From Leptospira perolatii (GTDB taxonomy: Bacteria > Spirochaetota > Leptospiria > Leptospirales > Leptospiraceae), in contig NZ_NPDZ01000024.1 in NCBI RefSeq assembly GCF_002811875.1, forward strand, positions 1 to 13,637: DNA of 13,637 bases, read 5' to 3'. Below, in pieces: positions 6,969 to 13,637 of this stretch. Positions within the stretch are counted from its first letter, which is position 1. Each line of letters opens with the position of its first letter. The position numbers and the translations under genes were made by a program. The notes beneath the pieces are model-generated. The model saw only the letters and a list, made by a program, of their open reading frames with translations, made no database searches and was not told the DNA's origin.

Positions 6969-8138
6969 TTGTATAGATTCGTTTTAATCAGTGTACTTTC
7001 CACTTTCTTTGTTATCTCTCTTATGGCGGAGTTTACACTTCCTTTTCCTGAGAATTCTAAAAAAAAGACAGCTCCCGAACTAAATAGCAGGAGTTCCAAC
7101 AAAGAAATAAAATCGAAGCCAAAAGATTCAAGCATAGCGGCTGAAGAATCGCAAAGGCAAAATCGAACTGTGAACCGAATCGAAAGAACAGAGATAGAAC
7201 CAGTTCGCTCTGCTCCGGAAAGTCTGGCTGAAGAATCAGAGACGAGTCGTCCTCCTAGAAAAAAAATATTGGGAGAAGACTCAATTTTTCCTCCGAAATT
7301 TTATAGAGGAATCTATATCAGCAACTCAACGTTCAACGGATCAAATCAAAAGAAAAAGAAGGACAAGATACTTGCCCAGGCCAGCGAAGTAGGCATAAAT
7401 GTTTTGGTCATCGACGTTCAATCAAAAGTACCGACCTCTGAAGAAGTGAAGAGAATTAAGGAAATGGGTTTTTATCCGGTTGCGAGGGTCGTTAATTTTG
7501 ATGGTGGACTTCCCACGGAATTTCCGAGCAAAACTCGGATGGAATCGATACTAAGTTATGTAAGAAGGGCGTGCGAAGCAGGATTTGCGGAGATTCAGCT
7601 GGACTATATTCGGTATGCGGATGATCCGGAGATAAAGTTAACTCTGAAAAAGAAATATAGCAATTTGCATTCGATCATCAGTAGAATCCGTAACGAGGCA
7701 AATCAATGTGATGATTTACCGTATTTGGGTGCAGATATTTTTGGAAGGATTCCATTTAACAAAGACGATTTAATCGGTCAGAAAGTAGAAAACTTTGCGC
7801 AGTTAGTCGATGTGATTTATCCGATGCTCTATCCCTCTCATTTCTATGGACAACCATCCAGGATTTCTAACCCGTACCAAACAGTCTATGACGGACTCGT
7901 GAATACGAAAAAGAGATCATTGCCAACGACTAGAGTAGTGGGTTATATCCAAGGCTTTAATATGAAAGTTGCTCAATCCAGAAAAAGTATGAAGGACTAT
8001 ATAAAAGCACAAATCGAGGCGAGCGTAGACAGTGATTCCAATGGATTCGTTGTTTGGAATGCCTGGAACGATTACGCGGAAACCTTTAAGGCGATCCGTG
8101 AATCCATATCCGAAAAGAAATTGGAAATTGCGGATTAA
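6969..8138 (+). CDS. Putative exported glycoside hydrolase, DUF4015 type
   Basis: A 389-residue protein with a TTG start supported by AAGGAG at 8 bases. Residues 1-20 are a hydrophobic signal or anchor, 25-105 a charged, low-complexity, probably disordered linker, and 112-375 a TIM-barrel domain of the DUF4015 putative glycoside hydrolase type. Motifs: [10 protein letters not shown] at 113-122, VLVIDVQSK at 146-153, QLDYIRYA at 210-217 (Asp212 a likely catalytic acid), GADIFG at 254-259, [14 protein letters not shown] at 281-294 and [10 protein letters not shown] at 360-369. It probably works in the periplasm or at the envelope on a polysaccharide; the substrate is unknown. Its stop shares TTAA with the convergent crotonase gene. 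Confidence 0.8.
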   Translation: MYRFVLISVLSTFFVISLMAEFTLPFPENSKKKTAPELNSRSSNKEIKSKPKDSSIAAEESQRQNRTVNRIERTEIEPVRSAPESLAEESETSRPPRKKILGEDSIFPPKFYRGIYISNSTFNGSNQKKKKDKILAQASEVGINVLVIDVQSKVPTSEEVKRIKEMGFYPVARVVNFDGGLPTEFPSKTRMESILSYVRRACEAGFAEIQLDYIRYADDPEIKLTLKKKYSNLHSIISRIRNEANQCDDLPYLGADIFGRIPFNKDDLIGQKVENFAQLVDVIYPMLYPSHFYGQPSRISNPYQTVYDGLVNTKKRSLPTTRVVGYIQGFNMKVAQSRKSMKDYIKAQIEASVDSDSNGFVVWNAWNDYAETFKAIRESISEKKLEIAD

Positions 8139-8929
8139 AATCCTTTAAAAACAGGCTTTCGCTTTTCTTCTAGGGACTTGATTGTTTCTAAGAAATCTCC
8201 GGAAAGAAAATTGCGAGCCTGAGATTCTGCTTCTTTTCGTAGGGCTTGATTTAGAGCTTCTCGATCGTAGGAATTTTTCTTTAATTCTGAAAGTGCAAGG
8301 GGAGAACTTTCGCTTAGAGAAATCGCGATTTCTGTGGCTCTCTGTAGGACTTCATTTTTAGGAACGGAATCATAACAAATTCCTAATTTTGCTGCTTCTT
8401 CTCCTGTAATCGTATCAGCCAAAAACAGAAGTCTATTTGCTAGGGAATATCCGAATAACTCCGGTGTTAGATAGCTAGAGCCCATTCCCGGATGGATTCC
8501 GAGTTTTACAAAATTGAACTGGTACTTTCCTTCATTTGCGAAAATTCTAATATCGCAGGCGAGAGTTAGAGAAAAGCCTGCTCCGATTGCGTGTCCGTTT
8601 GCCGCGCAGATGACCGGAATTTCCAGATCTCTAACAGAAAGAAATAAATTATAAAATTCGAACATATCTCGTTTGTTCGACTCGAAATCCTTTTCCGCAA
8701 AAGATTTCAAAAGTTCGAAGTTACCACCTGCCGAAAAGATTTCGTCTTTTCCAGTGATCAGGAGCACTCTCGGTGCAGTTTTCGCCGTCCTTAACCGGTC
8801 GATATGGGATTTAAATTCAAATCCCATATCTCTGGTCATGGAGTTCTTGCTTTCAGGATTATTCAGATAAAGAATTTCAATTCTAGAGTTGGCGGAAAGT
8901 TCCACCGTTTCGGCTTCCACTAACGCCAT
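8135..8929 (-). CDS. Crotonase-fold (enoyl-CoA hydratase/isomerase family) protein
   Basis: A 264-residue crotonase superfamily member. The two oxyanion-hole segments are present: FSAGGNF at 65-71 and [11 protein letters not shown] at 111-121, followed by [16 protein letters not shown] (143-152) is the usual helix after the active site. By alignment from memory to rat mitochondrial hydratase, the catalytic Glu144 position is Phe140 and the Glu164 position is Arg166, so hydratase chemistry is not supported. An isomerase, hydrolase or other acyl-CoA reaction is more likely. Its ATG overlaps the stop of the upstream orphan gene (TAATG), and AGGAAG lies 7 bases ahead inside that gene, indicating translational coupling. 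Confidence 0.85.
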   Translation of the reverse strand: MALVEAETVELSANSRIEILYLNNPESKNSMTRDMGFEFKSHIDRLRTAKTAPRVLLITGKDEIFSAGGNFELLKSFAEKDFESNKRDMFEFYNLFLSVRDLEIPVICAANGHAIGAGFSLTLACDIRIFANEGKYQFNFVKLGIHPGMGSSYLTPELFGYSLANRLLFLADTITGEEAAKLGICYDSVPKNEVLQRATEIAISLSESSPLALSELKKNSYDREALNQALRKEAESQARNFLSGDFLETIKSLEEKRKPVFKGF

Positions 8930-9456
8930 TAAACGGCTTCCTGCTTCAATTCAAAACTTTCGTACCAAATTCTGTCTGATATAGAAAGGGGTTTTTCTCC
9001 GAGGCCCATTTGTTCAAAGTAATCCAGGAGTACTTGCAAGTGGATATTTTCTTCATCCTCTAATGTCCAGAATCCTGAATCGATTGAACGAGAAACCAAG
9101 GCGTTTCCTCTAACCGAATCGGAAAAGTAGGTCGGCCTGTCCGAAAAGATTAAATGGGAAGAGATAAAATCAAAACGTATCGTATCTACGATCTTGGAAA
9201 ATTCCTGGTCCGATTTATCGAAGTATCGGGAGCCGATCTCTGTTTGAAAATAATCTCCCCAGCTAAGAATATCAGGTTCGACTCCGAACCGATTTACGAT
9301 TTCGCGAAGCTTTTCTTCTTCCAGAAAGGGTCTGACCGCGAATCTATCGACCAATTCTTTTAGCGAAATCAGAGAGAGGATTTTCGTCGCAGACAATTTT
9401 CCTTGCCGCATCATATCAAAAAGTTCTGGGTTAAGTTCGGATTTCTTTTGCTCCAT
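8929..9456 (-). CDS. Hypothetical protein coupled to the crotonase gene
   Basis: A 175-residue protein I do not recognise. It has no signal peptide, membrane segment or cysteine-rich motif. The composition is acidic and mostly helical-looking, with an N-terminal segment (about 23-58) resembling a small helical bundle and a conserved-looking [20 protein letters not shown] stretch at 130-149. Its TAA overlaps the crotonase ATG by one base, which implies equal dosage and a shared pathway, perhaps acyl-CoA or fatty-acid metabolism. The start lacks a clear Shine-Dalgarno sequence; another ATG four bases upstream is out of frame. Confidence 0.7.
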   Translation of the reverse strand: MEQKKSELNPELFDMMRQGKLSATKILSLISLKELVDRFAVRPFLEEEKLREIVNRFGVEPDILSWGDYFQTEIGSRYFDKSDQEFSKIVDTIRFDFISSHLIFSDRPTYFSDSVRGNALVSRSIDSGFWTLEDEENIHLQVLLDYFEQMGLGEKPLSISDRIWYESFELKQEAV

Positions 9457-9635
9457 ACATTTACTTTCGGCAGTTCTAAGAATTCCCGCCGAAGAATTTG
9501 TAAACCTATTCGGTGAATATGTCTCTTAAGCGTCCGGTGCTTTGGAGCAAATAAAGCGATGGTCCATTGAATTTGAAGGGTTCGGAAGTCGAAAATGAAG
9601 GGAGAGATAGACGGCGCAGTAGGAGTACTTTTTAC

Positions 9636-9664
9636 GGGCCCCACCCTTCTTTGGGCGGGGGCCG
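9636..9664. repeat. GC-rich hairpin holding copy 2 of the 20-bp repeat
   Basis: Positions 9636-9655 are the exact reverse complement of positions 2-21. Here the sequence runs on into GGGGGCC, so CCCCACCC and GGGCGGGG can pair across TTCTTT with one A-C mismatch. There is no T-run, so it is not a standard terminator. The direct repeats GGAGTAC flank it 43 bases apart, which could be a target-site duplication of a tiny element or chance. Confidence 0.7.
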
Positions 9665-9694
9665 GTGTGGTGGAGTACCGGGGGGCGTCGAATT

Positions 9695-9716
9695 GCCTAA
9701 TATCAGAAATTTAGGC
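9695..9716. repeat. Inverted repeat GCCTAA/TTAGGC
   Basis: Six-base arms with a 10-base AT-rich spacer, beside the GC-rich hairpin. It may be part of the same element or a protein-binding site. Confidence 0.3.
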
Positions 9717-9750
9717 GCGCGTCAACCTTTTTTCTGAGGGGGCTATCTGT

Positions 9751-9760
9751 AGGAGCTCCT
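9751..9760. promoter_or_regulatory. 10-bp palindrome AGGAGCTCCT
   Basis: A perfect palindrome within the context ctgtAGGAGCTCCTtc, 64 bases before the DUF1577 gene. From memory, similar AGGA-core palindromes are frequent between Leptospira genes; I cannot verify that here. Confidence 0.3.
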
Positions 9761-9775
9761 TCAAAAGTAAATTAG

Positions 9776-9794
9776 GAATCTATTAAGTAGATTC
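9776..9794. promoter_or_regulatory. Inverted repeat GAATCTA/TAGATTC, possible operator
   Basis: Perfect 7-base arms around TTAAG, ending 29 bases before the ATG of the DUF1577 gene. It is well placed for an operator near the promoter or for a 5'UTR hairpin. Confidence 0.4.
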
Positions 9795-9823
9795 TAAGCT
9801 TCAGTATTTCGGAATTTTTAATT

Positions 9824-11101
9824 ATGGCAGTAGGTAGATCGGATAGTCTTCAGGAACTTATTACAATTCTTGAAACTATGTTTGGGGAGACAATCATCGG
9901 TTCGGATATAAATTTGGTGAAGCACCTTTTTTATAGTTTAAAGGCGGATCAAAAAGAATTCCCCCTCGATTACGAAGGAGAGAAGCTTCAGGCGGTTGTC
10001 GAGCAGGTCGAAGAAGACAATCTCGTTTTATACGTTCCGAATATTCAGACAAGGGGCATCCTTCGGGCCAAAATTAGTTTCGAAATATTGAATATACTCT
10101 ATCAATTCGAAGTCGTGATTATAGAGTATTGGGCGGATCATATTCGAATAAAGATCCCGTCCGAATTACAAGCCGCGGCTTTCCGGAAGAATATTAGGGT
10201 CGCGGTCGACGATCTTTTTATGAATTACGTGATCCTTTATAGATCTCTTTCCGGAGGCGAAAGGGAACTGGGAAAGAATCTGTACGTGGAACAAAGGTTC
10301 TTTCATTTGATGAAAGAGATCAAAAAGGATAACCCTAGTATTAAATTAATCAATTTTATGGCCACGGAATATATTGTGGGTGTATCAAAAGATTATAATT
10401 TAGTGTTCTATAAAGCAGAAGGGAAAACGGACTTTCTGGAAAGATTTATGTCCGAATACAATGGGACAGTTTATGTATCGGATTGTTCTTTGATCAAGAA
10501 TTATATCGGCGAAGAGAACGATGAGTATCTAGACAATTTTAGAAAAGCCTATATGAGCATGGTGTCCGAGAAAGGACAGGGAGTCGCTGATCAGTTTTTT
10601 CGAGAAATGCAAAAGGAGGAAGTAAGAAACTTCATGATTTCTTATGTCATCACTCCGATTCGTCTTTTTAACGAAGTGATCGGTTATATCAGAGTGTATT
10701 CTACTGCCATGGACAAATTTTCGATCTCCAGGCAACAGGCTTTGTATGTGCAGGAATTAGGAGAGATTTTGACCTACGCCTTGACAAAAGTCTACATTCG
10801 TCAGGAAAACTATAAGAGTTCGAAGGCGGCTACAAGGATTCTAGATATCAGCATGAATGGTCTTTTGTTTGAAATCGAAGACGAGAGAACTTTTCATTAT
10901 TTAAAAAAACATAATATTATTAAAATGTTTGTGCCTATGTCGGAGCGTACATTGGTTCTGAGAGGAGAAGTCGTTCGCTTTATGGAGTTCGACAACGGAA
11001 AGTTCCACTGCGGAGTAAACTTCTTCGATTCCAATCCGGATGATATGGTCTTTTTACAGGATTATATTTTTAACAAGAAACAAAGAGTATTGTCGGAGTA
11101 G
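9824..11101 (+). CDS. DUF1577-like protein with a split PilZ signature and a GAF-like middle
   Basis: A 425-residue soluble protein, most like the Leptospira DUF1577 family. Residues 48-120 look like a YcgR-type PilZ-N beta domain leading to RKNIR at 121-125, which fits the RxxxR c-di-GMP motif. The matching DxSxxG motif is DISMNG at 341-346, followed by a PilZ-like C-terminal half ending [10 protein letters not shown] at 396-405. Between them lie about 215 residues; the 270-322 part ([18 protein letters not shown], then a long helix) resembles the end of a GAF domain. Plausible role: c-di-GMP-linked signalling, possibly in motility or envelope control. Only a weak GGAA lies 9 bases before the ATG. 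Family and domain calls are from memory. Confidence 0.7.
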   Translation: MAVGRSDSLQELITILETMFGETIIGSDINLVKHLFYSLKADQKEFPLDYEGEKLQAVVEQVEEDNLVLYVPNIQTRGILRAKISFEILNILYQFEVVIIEYWADHIRIKIPSELQAAAFRKNIRVAVDDLFMNYVILYRSLSGGERELGKNLYVEQRFFHLMKEIKKDNPSIKLINFMATEYIVGVSKDYNLVFYKAEGKTDFLERFMSEYNGTVYVSDCSLIKNYIGEENDEYLDNFRKAYMSMVSEKGQGVADQFFREMQKEEVRNFMISYVITPIRLFNEVIGYIRVYSTAMDKFSISRQQALYVQELGEILTYALTKVYIRQENYKSSKAATRILDISMNGLLFEIEDERTFHYLKKHNIIKMFVPMSERTLVLRGEVVRFMEFDNGKFHCGVNFFDSNPDDMVFLQDYIFNKKQRVLSE

Positions 11102-11715
11102 ATATCCCTTTTCTGTGAATCCGAACCGCCTTCTCCCTCTTCCCGGCTCCCGGATTGACAGAAACAGCATCCACACTCAACCAACACATCCAACCCGAGC
11201 ACATTAGCATTGTTAATGAAGCTAAACTCATTCAGATACAATTGAGAATACTTTGGCTTTATGTATGCGTAAGGAGCAAAGGCAGTTTTTAGGACTCTAT
11301 GATTTCCTTCTGCTACTTGGTTATGGGCTCCATTCTTATTCCAACGATTACGAGCGAATCTGAACCTGTTGACCTTGGATTTTACTGAGTGATTTACTGA
11401 TCTGTGGTTCCTGTAAACTCCCCAAAGCCATGGATAGCCTTGATCTGTAAAAAGGGGAGATGTAGGCAAGTGTTCTCTGATTAGAGGTCCAAGTGTCCCT
11501 GCATTTTGATTAGGGACTGATGAGAAGAATACCGGTCCTTGCTTGACGGCTATAGTTTGGACAAGGGTTCCGATTTGTTTTCCACCAAGCTTTTCTGAAA
11601 GGTATATAGAAGAGGTTTGTCCTCTGTGACTGTAGCGTTTCTTACTTTGGCTTGCTCTTTCCGCCGCAGAATATAATACAGCAGTGTCTACGCAAACGTA
11701 GGGCCTCTTAGCCAT
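11062..11715 (-). pseudogene. IS1595-type transposase remnant
   Basis: An open frame of 217 codons whose residues 5-169 match the DDE domain of IS1595/ISXO2-like transposases: YVCVDT (Asp10), [17 protein letters not shown] at 67-83, FTDQGY (Asp91), [16 protein letters not shown] (Glu136) and [10 protein letters not shown] at 160-169. All three catalytic acids remain. The N-terminal zinc-ribbon/HTH part expected before the first Asp (60-100 residues) is missing. The frame is open back to 11817 but has no other ATG and no such domain. After residue 169 the frame runs into unrelated sequence and the end of the DUF1577 gene. No terminal inverted repeats or target duplications were recognised. Most likely a dead fragment. 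Confidence 0.7.
11112..11162. repeat. Imperfect 12-bp inverted repeat after the DUF1577 gene
   Basis: TCTGTGAATCCG at 11112-11123 pairs with CGGATTGACAGA at 11151-11162 (11 of 12), with a 27-base pyrimidine-rich loop. It begins 10 bases after the stop codon. No T-run follows. It could be a 3'-end stabilising hairpin, or an end of the old insertion sequence. Confidence 0.35.
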
Positions 11716-11797
11716 AATTTTAGAGATGTCTCTGTTCTCATTAGGAGGCAGTAGGAAGTCCTTGAACTGATCGCTTAGAGCATCGTAGGTGAGTTGC

Positions 11798-11977
11798 TTA
11801 TACTTTGGGTTTAACCTTTAGTTGTTTCGAAATACGAAATATAGTATTCATATTCGGATTGGTTCAACCATTCTCTATCTCTTGAATTGTTCTGAAATGA
11901 ATTGCGAAATCTCCCTCATCCATATCTTCTTGAGTTAATCTGACTGCAAGTCCAACCTTCTTAATTCTTTTTCCTTA
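11798..11977 (-). pseudogene. Decayed XRE-type HTH regulator (copy 1)
   Basis: A minus-strand frame reads GKRIKKVGLAVRLTQEDMDE, then HFRTIQEIENG, a TGA stop (11864-11866), then [20 protein letters not shown]. This is the classic XRE/Cro helix-turn-helix order: recognition helix, IE-x-G, NP, and an I-x-K-x-L-K-V end. A TAA (11975-11977) directly precedes the GKR segment, so no start codon is left. Stops at two points mean the gene is broken. It has the same strand and is close in sequence to the remnant at 13211-13532. It lies just upstream of the transposase remnant and may have been disrupted when that element arrived. Confidence 0.7.
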
Positions 11978-12099
11978 CAATATGATCTCAGGAAATCTAT
12001 AACGACTTTGAAATGCTTTCTCTTTTAGACTTTTAGATAGGTAAAACATTAGACACAGATTGAAAGAAGATTGAGAGTTGAATTCATAGAGAAATTTGT
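11978..12099. other. AT-rich gap before the HNH gene
   Basis: It must hold the HNH gene's promoter. TTGAAA at 12060-12065 followed 17 bases later by TTCATA is the best candidate but is weak. No Shine-Dalgarno sequence is visible before the ATG at 12100. Confidence 0.3.
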
Positions 12100-13224
12100 A
12101 TGGTTAATTATTGTTACTTACCTGGAGATGAACATTCTCACGATTCTTCTTATGAACATATATTTCCGGAATCTATCGGAGGAAGATTAAAGGTAAGAGG
12201 GCTTCTTTGCGCGAAGCATAACAATATTTTTGGCTACACTATAGATTCGGGCTTGGAGAAGGCACTGAGACCATACTGTGTTTTGCTCGGTCTTACCCAG
12301 TTGGCTGGGCATGACCCAAAATATTTTGAATTAGAGGTAGGAGAAAGAAAGATAAGAATTGATTCAAACGGTGGGAAGAGAATTTCTCAGCCAAAGTTTG
12401 AAAAAAGGTTAGATCCCATTACCGGAAAAACGGAAATAAAAATTGAAGCACCGGATGATGAATATCTAGAGGTTTTGCTGAAGCAATTTGCAAAGAAAAA
12501 TCCTAAGTTAAATATAGATGTCAATCAGGTAGAAAAGCTTAAAATTGAACTTGATACGAAAGAATATCAGCCGAAAATTGAAATACCGTTCAATAATAAA
12601 AATGTTTATAGATCTATATATAAAACTTTAGTAAACTATTGGATCGCAAAAGGTCAATCAGTCGAATATATTTATTCACTCATCAGTGCTCTAATAGATA
12701 TCTCTCCGATTCTCACTGCTCCTTATTATGGTACAGAAATTTTAAATGGAAAAGTGGGCCCTACTATTGCAAATTCGCTCGTTATTGTCGGGAGTCAAAA
12801 ACATAAAAGACTGATAGGGTATGTTGAACTACTGGATGCTTTTCGGTTTATAATTCAAATTAATTCAGAGTATCTTGGTCCTGATATTGAGCTGAGTCTG
12901 TTTGAGAATGTTTTGTCAGACGAAGTGTTGGATAATCTTACGGTAAACTCTGAGGCTTTATTTACTTTTGAGCATTATAACCAATCCATAAAGCAACCAG
13001 ATTCGAATGTATTTAAAGGCAATTTTGACCGGCTCTATTTTAATATAGTTAAAATTTCTGAATTCAATGGGATTTTGAATTCAGCTTTGGATGCGGCGGC
13101 AGCCGAATACGCTAATACAAATGATAGAAAAAAATATTTTGATACGCTTTCTTCCCATCTTACAGAGAGCTTTGTTAGAAAGCTTTTCGAGGGTGATACA
13201 CCTGCAGAAGCTACGGTTGATTAA
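12100..13224 (+). CDS. HNH_5-like endonuclease domain protein
   Basis: A 374-residue protein with an HNH_5-like nuclease motif at the very N-terminus: Cys5, then EHIFPESIGG at 19-28 (His20), LLCAKHNNIFGYTID at 35-49 (Cys37, His40, Asn41/Asn42). The usual second Cys of CxxC is replaced by other residues, so metal binding may be partial. The remaining 320 residues are not recognised; they include a lysine/glutamate-rich stretch (80-170) and a mixed helical part. It is much more AT-rich than the core genes: I count 31 G+C in 12541-12660, against 27 in the 60 bases 4321-4380. It sits between decayed HTH genes. Likely DNA cleavage, perhaps defence-related; the target is unknown. Confidence 0.7.
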   Translation: MVNYCYLPGDEHSHDSSYEHIFPESIGGRLKVRGLLCAKHNNIFGYTIDSGLEKALRPYCVLLGLTQLAGHDPKYFELEVGERKIRIDSNGGKRISQPKFEKRLDPITGKTEIKIEAPDDEYLEVLLKQFAKKNPKLNIDVNQVEKLKIELDTKEYQPKIEIPFNNKNVYRSIYKTLVNYWIAKGQSVEYIYSLISALIDISPILTAPYYGTEILNGKVGPTIANSLVIVGSQKHKRLIGYVELLDAFRFIIQINSEYLGPDIELSLFENVLSDEVLDNLTVNSEALFTFEHYNQSIKQPDSNVFKGNFDRLYFNIVKISEFNGILNSALDAAAAEYANTNDRKKYFDTLSSHLTESFVRKLFEGDTPAEATVD

Positions 13225-13532
13225 TCTTTAGCTTTTTACAAATCCTATAGATAGTTCGGAGATTTATACTAGATCTGCCTACTTCAATATTTTGAATTGT
13301 TCTATATGGATTTTCACAGCCGTCTAACCATCGATACTAATAAATAAATTTTACGTTAGCCTGCCTTCTTCAATACATTTAGAACTTTATAAAGTTTTTT
13401 AGCTATGCTATAAACTGACTCTTTTTTTTCATTTTCAAAGGAAATATCTGCGCCGGCACCTCCTGTGCCGAGCTCCGGAACGCTTTCGCCATCCTGGCTT
13501 CGCTTTCGGGATTTCGGCTTTCCGTTTCCTGT
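13211..13532 (-). pseudogene. Decayed XRE-type HTH regulator (copy 2)
   Basis: Two minus-strand pieces in different frames make up one gene. The upstream piece (13532-13356, 58 codons, no ATG) has a basic, then acidic and Gly-rich lead, followed by SVYSIAKKLYKVLNVLKKAG. The downstream piece (13336-13211) gives ENPYRTIQNIEVGRSSINL and RTIYRICKKLKIN. In a third frame between them LT-stop-NLFISIDG can be read, where LTQ would be expected. Together this is an XRE helix-turn-helix with at least two frameshifts and stops. YRTIQNIE parallels FRTIQEIE of copy 1, and the 12 bases AGAACAATTCAA are identical in both. Its end overlaps the convergent HNH gene by 14 bases. Confidence 0.6.
13454..13470. repeat. 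Small GC-rich hairpin CGGCAC/GTGCCG
   Basis: Perfect 6-base arms with a CTCCT loop, inside a locally GC-rich patch (about 13450-13530) in otherwise AT-rich sequence. It falls within the Gly-rich part of the second HTH pseudogene. There is no T-run. Confidence 0.4.
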
Positions 13533-13637
13533 TTATTTCTTGGCGATGGCTGCTTTTAGTGTTCGGTTTCTTTTTTACTGATAGGGTTTTGTATACTTCA
13601 GCAGTGCGAAATTTTTTATGTACTGACGGTTCATCCC
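13533..13637. other. Right edge, no intact gene
   Basis: Only a 19-codon minus-strand frame (MNRQYIKNFALLKYTKPYQ) and short basic frames are seen. They are in frame with the HTH remnant upstream piece but separated by stops, so they may be more of the same decayed gene or noise. Confidence 0.3.

Larger units (their letters stand above)
9457..9823. other. Gene-free stretch with hairpins and repeats
   Basis: This 367-base gap separates the orphan/crotonase unit (minus) from the DUF1577 gene (plus), so it should hold promoters for both. No convincing -35/-10 pair was found. It does hold a GC-rich hairpin with the inverted 20-mer (9636-9664), 7-base direct repeats GGAGTAC at 9622-9628 and 9672-9678, GCCTAA/TTAGGC at 9695-9716, AGGAGCTCCT at 9751-9760 and GAATCTA/TAGATTC at 9776-9794. 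The only reading frames are short and look spurious. Confidence 0.6.

Noticed and set aside
9411..9644. Minus-strand frame in the gap upstream of the orphan gene
   Set aside because: It starts at a GTG inside the GC-rich repeat and overlaps the orphan gene in another frame; no motif or ribosome site.
11112..11162. Inverted repeat as a Rho-independent terminator of the DUF1577 gene
   Set aside because: The loop is 27 bases and no T-run follows on either strand; kept only as a repeat.
1..13637. tRNA, rRNA genes or a CRISPR array
   Set aside because: No cloverleaf-like or TTCGAATC-type tRNA ends and no regularly spaced direct repeats were seen by eye.

Overview
The window looks like chromosome from a Leptospira-type spirochaete, probably a moderate-GC environmental or intermediate-lineage species. 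The genus call is an inference. It rests on a DUF1577/PilZ-type protein (a family I associate with Leptospira), spirochaete-style lipoproteins, and densely packed metabolic genes with frequent strand switches. Species cannot be told from this sequence alone.

Layout, left to right. Positions 1-9456 are ordinary, well-kept core sequence. It starts with a YheT-type alpha/beta hydrolase (minus). Divergent from it is a PhoX-like (DUF839) lipoprotein, followed after a clear terminator by a small lipoprotein with one haem c motif (both plus). A minus-strand block follows: a LeuA-type acyltransferase without the usual C-terminal leucine-binding domain, then, upstream of it, a TPR protein and a class II histone-deacetylase-like hydrolase. 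A DUF4015 putative glycoside hydrolase with a TTG start reads plus. It converges on a two-gene minus unit, an orphan protein translationally coupled to a crotonase-fold enzyme.

Positions 9457-9823 are a gene-free stretch holding a GC-rich hairpin. Its 20-base core recurs exactly, inverted, at positions 2-21. It also holds two further palindromes. Next is the DUF1577-like protein (9824-11101), whose two PilZ c-di-GMP signature halves are about 215 residues apart.

Positions 11102-13637 are accessory and partly decayed: an IS1595-type transposase remnant with D, D and E still present, a broken XRE-type HTH gene, an intact AT-rich HNH endonuclease gene (12100-13224), and a second broken XRE-type HTH gene. 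The low GC of the HNH gene and the debris on both sides suggest horizontal acquisition.

Most worth checking: (1) the leader of the leuA-like gene, which has three competing segments (CCCGCTC, GAGCGGG, CCCGCTC) forming a terminator or an alternative hairpin, in front of an enzyme that lacks its allosteric domain; (2) the split-PilZ architecture; (3) the HNH gene flanked by two related HTH pseudogenes.
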